The notes under the pieces were generated by a model, which ran no database searches, was not told where the DNA came from, and worked only from the letters and a program-made list of their open reading frames with translations. From JBBIOI01 sp037443425 (lineage in GTDB: Bacteria; Desulfobacterota; BSN033; UBA1163), in the NCBI GenBank assembly GCA_037443425.1, contig JBBIOI010000025.1:1-32969 (forward strand): DNA of 32,969 nt, in the 5' to 3' direction. A program made the translations under genes and the position numbers. This document shows, piece by piece, positions 30,475 to 32,969 of the stretch; within the stretch, counting starts at the first letter, position 1, and every line of letters begins with the position of its first letter.

Positions 30475-30502
30475 TTATTTGTTAAGAAGAGAATTTTTAA
30501 AT

Positions 30503-32671
30503 ATGACATCACAGAAAATAATTATTCCACCTTTTACAAAAAAGGGGCCTGATGGTATTCCTGAAGGAATCCCCCCTGAAGAACTCGAAAGACTGCAGAA
30601 AATTCAACTTAAACTCACCGACTTTATACTTCACCTCATACAAGCATTTTTAAGGACAGGATATTATACACCCGAACACCCTGAATCTAAGAAAGCAAAA
30701 GAGGGATTATACAAACAATTTAAAAACCTTTTCGAAGCTGAAGACGAAGTCTCATTTTTAGTGAAAGAAGAACCTGGTGGTCAAGAGGTATTTATTGAGG
30801 GTCTTCTGCCAGAACCTCAAAGGTTGAGCAAGATGATGATGAAAGGTATGGGAGAACTTTATGTTCCTCGATTTGCAAAGTTTATGGAACGGAAAGACCT
30901 TATAAGCTTAACCCTTAAAAGTCAAATGAGTCAGGAAGAATTTACACAATTTATTGACATCATGAGTGAACCAGCACTAGTTGATACACGTAGAAAAGAG
31001 GACAAAGATCGCTTTATCCAGGCGCTTTACAAGCGAGGTATATTTAATATCTCATATATATTTAACGAGGAGATGCTTGCCCCAGAGCGTGAAATCCCAT
31101 GGCGTGCTCGTCTTGTACTATCAAGGATGAAAAAGGATTTAAAAATGATTCCCCTTTATCAAAGGATCTCTAATCAGGAGATTCAATTGATTCAAAGAAA
31201 TCTCCTTCGTGATGCACTTAGGCCCATTAGACAGTCTGACCTTCTTTGTTCGATCCTTAGAAACAGTGATTTAGCTTCAACATCAGATTTCCGTGAGGAA
31301 ATGATTGAAGACGAGATCATCTCTTTTCTCCAAAGGCAGTATCTAATAAATACATCCAGAATCTTTTTAAAAGAACATCTTAATATTAAACAATTAAAGA
31401 AAGGCGATTCGTTAGAAAAAAAATCCGATAGATTAGTAAAAAAGATTGCCCGCAGACTAAAAGAGGTTGGAACTAAAGAAACAGAAATTGTCCTTGAAGA
31501 ATTTTTCAGAAACCAGTTAATAAATCTTGAAGATTTAACTCCCTCATTAAAAGATAAGATCATCCTTGAAAAATTGACTGACAAATTCCTTAGCTATACG
31601 GATCAATTCTTCCAGAAACTCGATCAGGCCAAGGAAAAGGAGGTTTTTTTAACCGTTGCTCAGTCATTTTTAAAAATGATACCTGAACTCATACGAAGGG
31701 AGCGTTATACAGAAATCTTAAGAATCATTGAAACTTTAAAAAGACATTTCCATCAAAAGATGATGTGGGCTCTACTTGCCGGCCAAATCTTAGAAGAAAT
31801 CTCTAAGGGCCCCCTTTTAAATCTCCTTGAAGAAAGATTTCTTTCGGGTAAAAAGGAGATAAGGGCTCTTATCAGCCCAATTTTTGTGGCCCTTGAAGTT
31901 GGAGCTATTCCCTATCTGCTCTCGATTTTAAAAAAGAGTGAAGATCAATGGGTAAGAAAAAATGCCTGTGAGGCTTTGATTCAAATTGGACCAGTAGCTA
32001 CGGCTACCATCTTAAAGGAGCTTGAGTTTGAGAGAACCAGCCTTGAAACAACCATTGATATCCTTAAAGTTTTAGGAGAGATTAAATCTCATGAGTGGAA
32101 ACCATCACTTACAAAGATCCTTGAGAAATATGCATCACATGAAAATCCAAAACTAAGGGAACAGGCCCTTTATACTCTATTGCAAATTAAAGGGGTAGAG
32201 GCTGAAGACTTATTTATCGCCCGATTAGATGATCCAGATATAGAAGTTAAAAAAAGGGCGATCTGGTGTTTGGGAATGATAAAGAGTAAAAAAGGACTTG
32301 AAAAGATGTTAGAAATTTTAAGAGAGTCAACAGATTATCAATCTCCAACTAATCAACAATTAGAAAATCAAATCTATCATGCCTTCGGATTATTCGGCAA
32401 CCTTACCATTGGTGAAGAGACCTTAGAAAAGATTCTCATTGGTGTCTTAGAAAAAAGGGGAATAAAACATCTTTTTGGTTTTTTCCAGAAGGATCTTCTA
32501 CCAGATACTTTATTAATCACGATATTTGAGACCCTGGCAAAGATCGGAACAAAAGAATCTATTCAGGTTTTGAATAGGTTAAAGAAATCTCGTCAAGGTC
32601 CCTGGCTTTCAAAATTAAACGATTCAATAATTAGAATCGAGACACGTCTTAAGGAAAAACCTTCTCAATAA
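30503..32671 (+). CDS. HEAT-repeat protein, large and soluble
   Basis: From ATG 30503 (MTSQKIIIPPF) the protein has 722 residues with no signal sequence or membrane helix. The C-terminal third (about 465-700) is built of HEAT-like helical repeats, for example DQWVRKNACEALIQIG, KLREQALYTLLQI and DIEVKKRAIWCLGMI. These normally form a curved scaffold for protein or nucleic-acid contacts. The N-terminal half is helical, charged and unrecognised (ERLQKIQLKLTDFILHLIQAF near the start). The frame is open a further 22 codons upstream, but the promoter lies there and GAAGAGAA precedes 30503. It stands alone, divergent from the ABC exporter. Function unknown. Confidence 0.8.
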   Translation: MTSQKIIIPPFTKKGPDGIPEGIPPEELERLQKIQLKLTDFILHLIQAFLRTGYYTPEHPESKKAKEGLYKQFKNLFEAEDEVSFLVKEEPGGQEVFIEGLLPEPQRLSKMMMKGMGELYVPRFAKFMERKDLISLTLKSQMSQEEFTQFIDIMSEPALVDTRRKEDKDRFIQALYKRGIFNISYIFNEEMLAPEREIPWRARLVLSRMKKDLKMIPLYQRISNQEIQLIQRNLLRDALRPIRQSDLLCSILRNSDLASTSDFREEMIEDEIISFLQRQYLINTSRIFLKEHLNIKQLKKGDSLEKKSDRLVKKIARRLKEVGTKETEIVLEEFFRNQLINLEDLTPSLKDKIILEKLTDKFLSYTDQFFQKLDQAKEKEVFLTVAQSFLKMIPELIRRERYTEILRIIETLKRHFHQKMMWALLAGQILEEISKGPLLNLLEERFLSGKKEIRALISPIFVALEVGAIPYLLSILKKSEDQWVRKNACEALIQIGPVATATILKELEFERTSLETTIDILKVLGEIKSHEWKPSLTKILEKYASHENPKLREQALYTLLQIKGVEAEDLFIARLDDPDIEVKKRAIWCLGMIKSKKGLEKMLEILRESTDYQSPTNQQLENQIYHAFGLFGNLTIGEETLEKILIGVLEKRGIKHLFGFFQKDLLPDTLLITIFETLAKIGTKESIQVLNRLKKSRQGPWLSKLNDSIIRIETRLKEKPSQ

Positions 32672-32709
32672 TCAATTCTTTTATTATTATTTTTAAAATT
32701 TTTAAAACC

Positions 32710-32913
32710 CTAAGAGGTCTTTACAACATTGATTGCCTGCGGTCCTTTTGGACCACTGGTAATCTCAAATTCTACCTCCTCTCCCGCACGAAGGGACTTA
32801 AATCCTTTGCCTAAGATTCCAGAGTAGTGAACAAACACATCCTCGCCTTCGGGTTGTTTAATAAACCCATACCCTTTCTTTGTATCAAACCACTTCACTG
32901 TTCCCTTAGCCAA
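32710..32913 (-). CDS. cold-shock protein (CspA family)
   Basis: This single OB-fold domain of 67-69 residues has GTVKWFDTKKGYGFI (RNP1 KGYGFI) and DVFVHYS (RNP2). It binds single-stranded RNA or DNA and melts mRNA structure. Two starts are possible: ATG 32919 gives MSLAKGTVKW but lies only 2 bases from AGGAGG, while TTG 32913 lies 8 bases away and gives the conserved MAKGTVKWF start. I choose TTG. A divergent second cold-shock domain occurs in the KH fusion at 3199-3666. Confidence 0.93.
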   Translation of the reverse strand: MAKGTVKWFDTKKGYGFIKQPEGEDVFVHYSGILGKGFKSLRAGEEVEFEITSGPKGPQAINVVKTS

Positions 32914-32969
32914 ACTCATTACCTCCTATAAGAAAATGATTTGATAATCAAAATTGTTAACATTAAAGA

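Larger units (their letters stand above)
30078..30502 (+). other. 425-bp divergent gap with repeats and a promoter
   Basis: It lies between the ABC exporter (leftward) and the HEAT-repeat gene (rightward). It holds a complete GTCATTGCGAG element (30197-30224), a related inverted half (30359-30372, CGCTCACAATGACT) and one 34-bp AT-rich repeat (30302-30335). Related fragments TTTCAGGAACTTTTTCAAAT (near 30275-30295) and CTTTCAAAGAATTTTTCAGG (near 30411-30430) are also present, and a promoter at 30446-30474. No supported ORF is seen. Confidence 0.7.

Noticed and set aside
1..32969. CRISPR array, IS element or prophage.
   Set aside because: No regularly spaced repeats, transposase, integrase or phage gene was seen; repeats present are few and dispersed.

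Overview
The window is about 33 kb of gene-dense, AT-rich bacterial chromosome. It looks like an anaerobic, Gram-negative-type bacterium that respires with multiheme cytochromes, in the style of Desulfobacterota or Nitrospirota. The pointers are an 11-heme c-type cytochrome with a membrane cytochrome b, a sigma-54 activator, a periplasmic M48/TPR protease, a GYD-domain protein, a MEMO-type protein and many two-component parts. No rRNA, tRNA, IS element or CRISPR array is present, so the phylum is inferred and not shown.

Layout. 1-2805 (+): the tail of a citramalate/isopropylmalate synthase-type enzyme, a ComEA-like DNA-binding membrane protein, a phosphofructokinase, and a membrane protein joining c-type heme, CopD-like and cytochrome b5-like parts. 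2854-4156 (-): a GYD-domain gene bracketed by inverted repeats, a KH/cold-shock fusion, and an unknown gene. 4270-4490 (-): a self-contained unit with promoter, 30-codon ORF and terminator. 4650-8766 (-): a three-GAF hybrid histidine kinase preceded by an M48 peptidase.

9002-17196 (-) is the most interesting part. An upstream operon (YjbQ, PPP phosphatase, HAD hydrolase, MFS transporter, NtrC-type regulator, small membrane protein) is followed by a 231-bp gap holding a good sigma-54 promoter and, about 110-125 bp upstream of the inferred start, a perfect 19-bp palindrome. The second operon then encodes two paralogous small membrane proteins, a lone receiver, an 11-heme cytochrome c with a C-terminal anchor, and an FdnI/HydC-type cytochrome b, closed by a strong terminator. 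I read this as a regulated quinol-oxidising bc-type complex feeding extracytoplasmic electron transfer, comparable to Geobacter CbcBA/BccD.

17407-20659 (+): a complete ECF transporter (S, fused double ATPase, T) of unknown substrate, followed by a transglutaminase-fold protein and a small coiled protein. 21772-25936 (-): a MEMO-family protein, Lon protease, and two small proteins (a zinc ribbon and a DLNxLFP-repeat protein). 26234-30077 (-): a heterodimeric ABC exporter with one degenerate ATP site. 30503-32671 (+): a HEAT-repeat protein. 32710-32913 (-): a cold-shock protein. Two dispersed repeat families occupy the gaps: a 34-bp AT-rich repeat close upstream of two TTGACA promoters (and in the gap upstream of a third), and palindromic GTCATTGCGAG...GCAATCTC elements.
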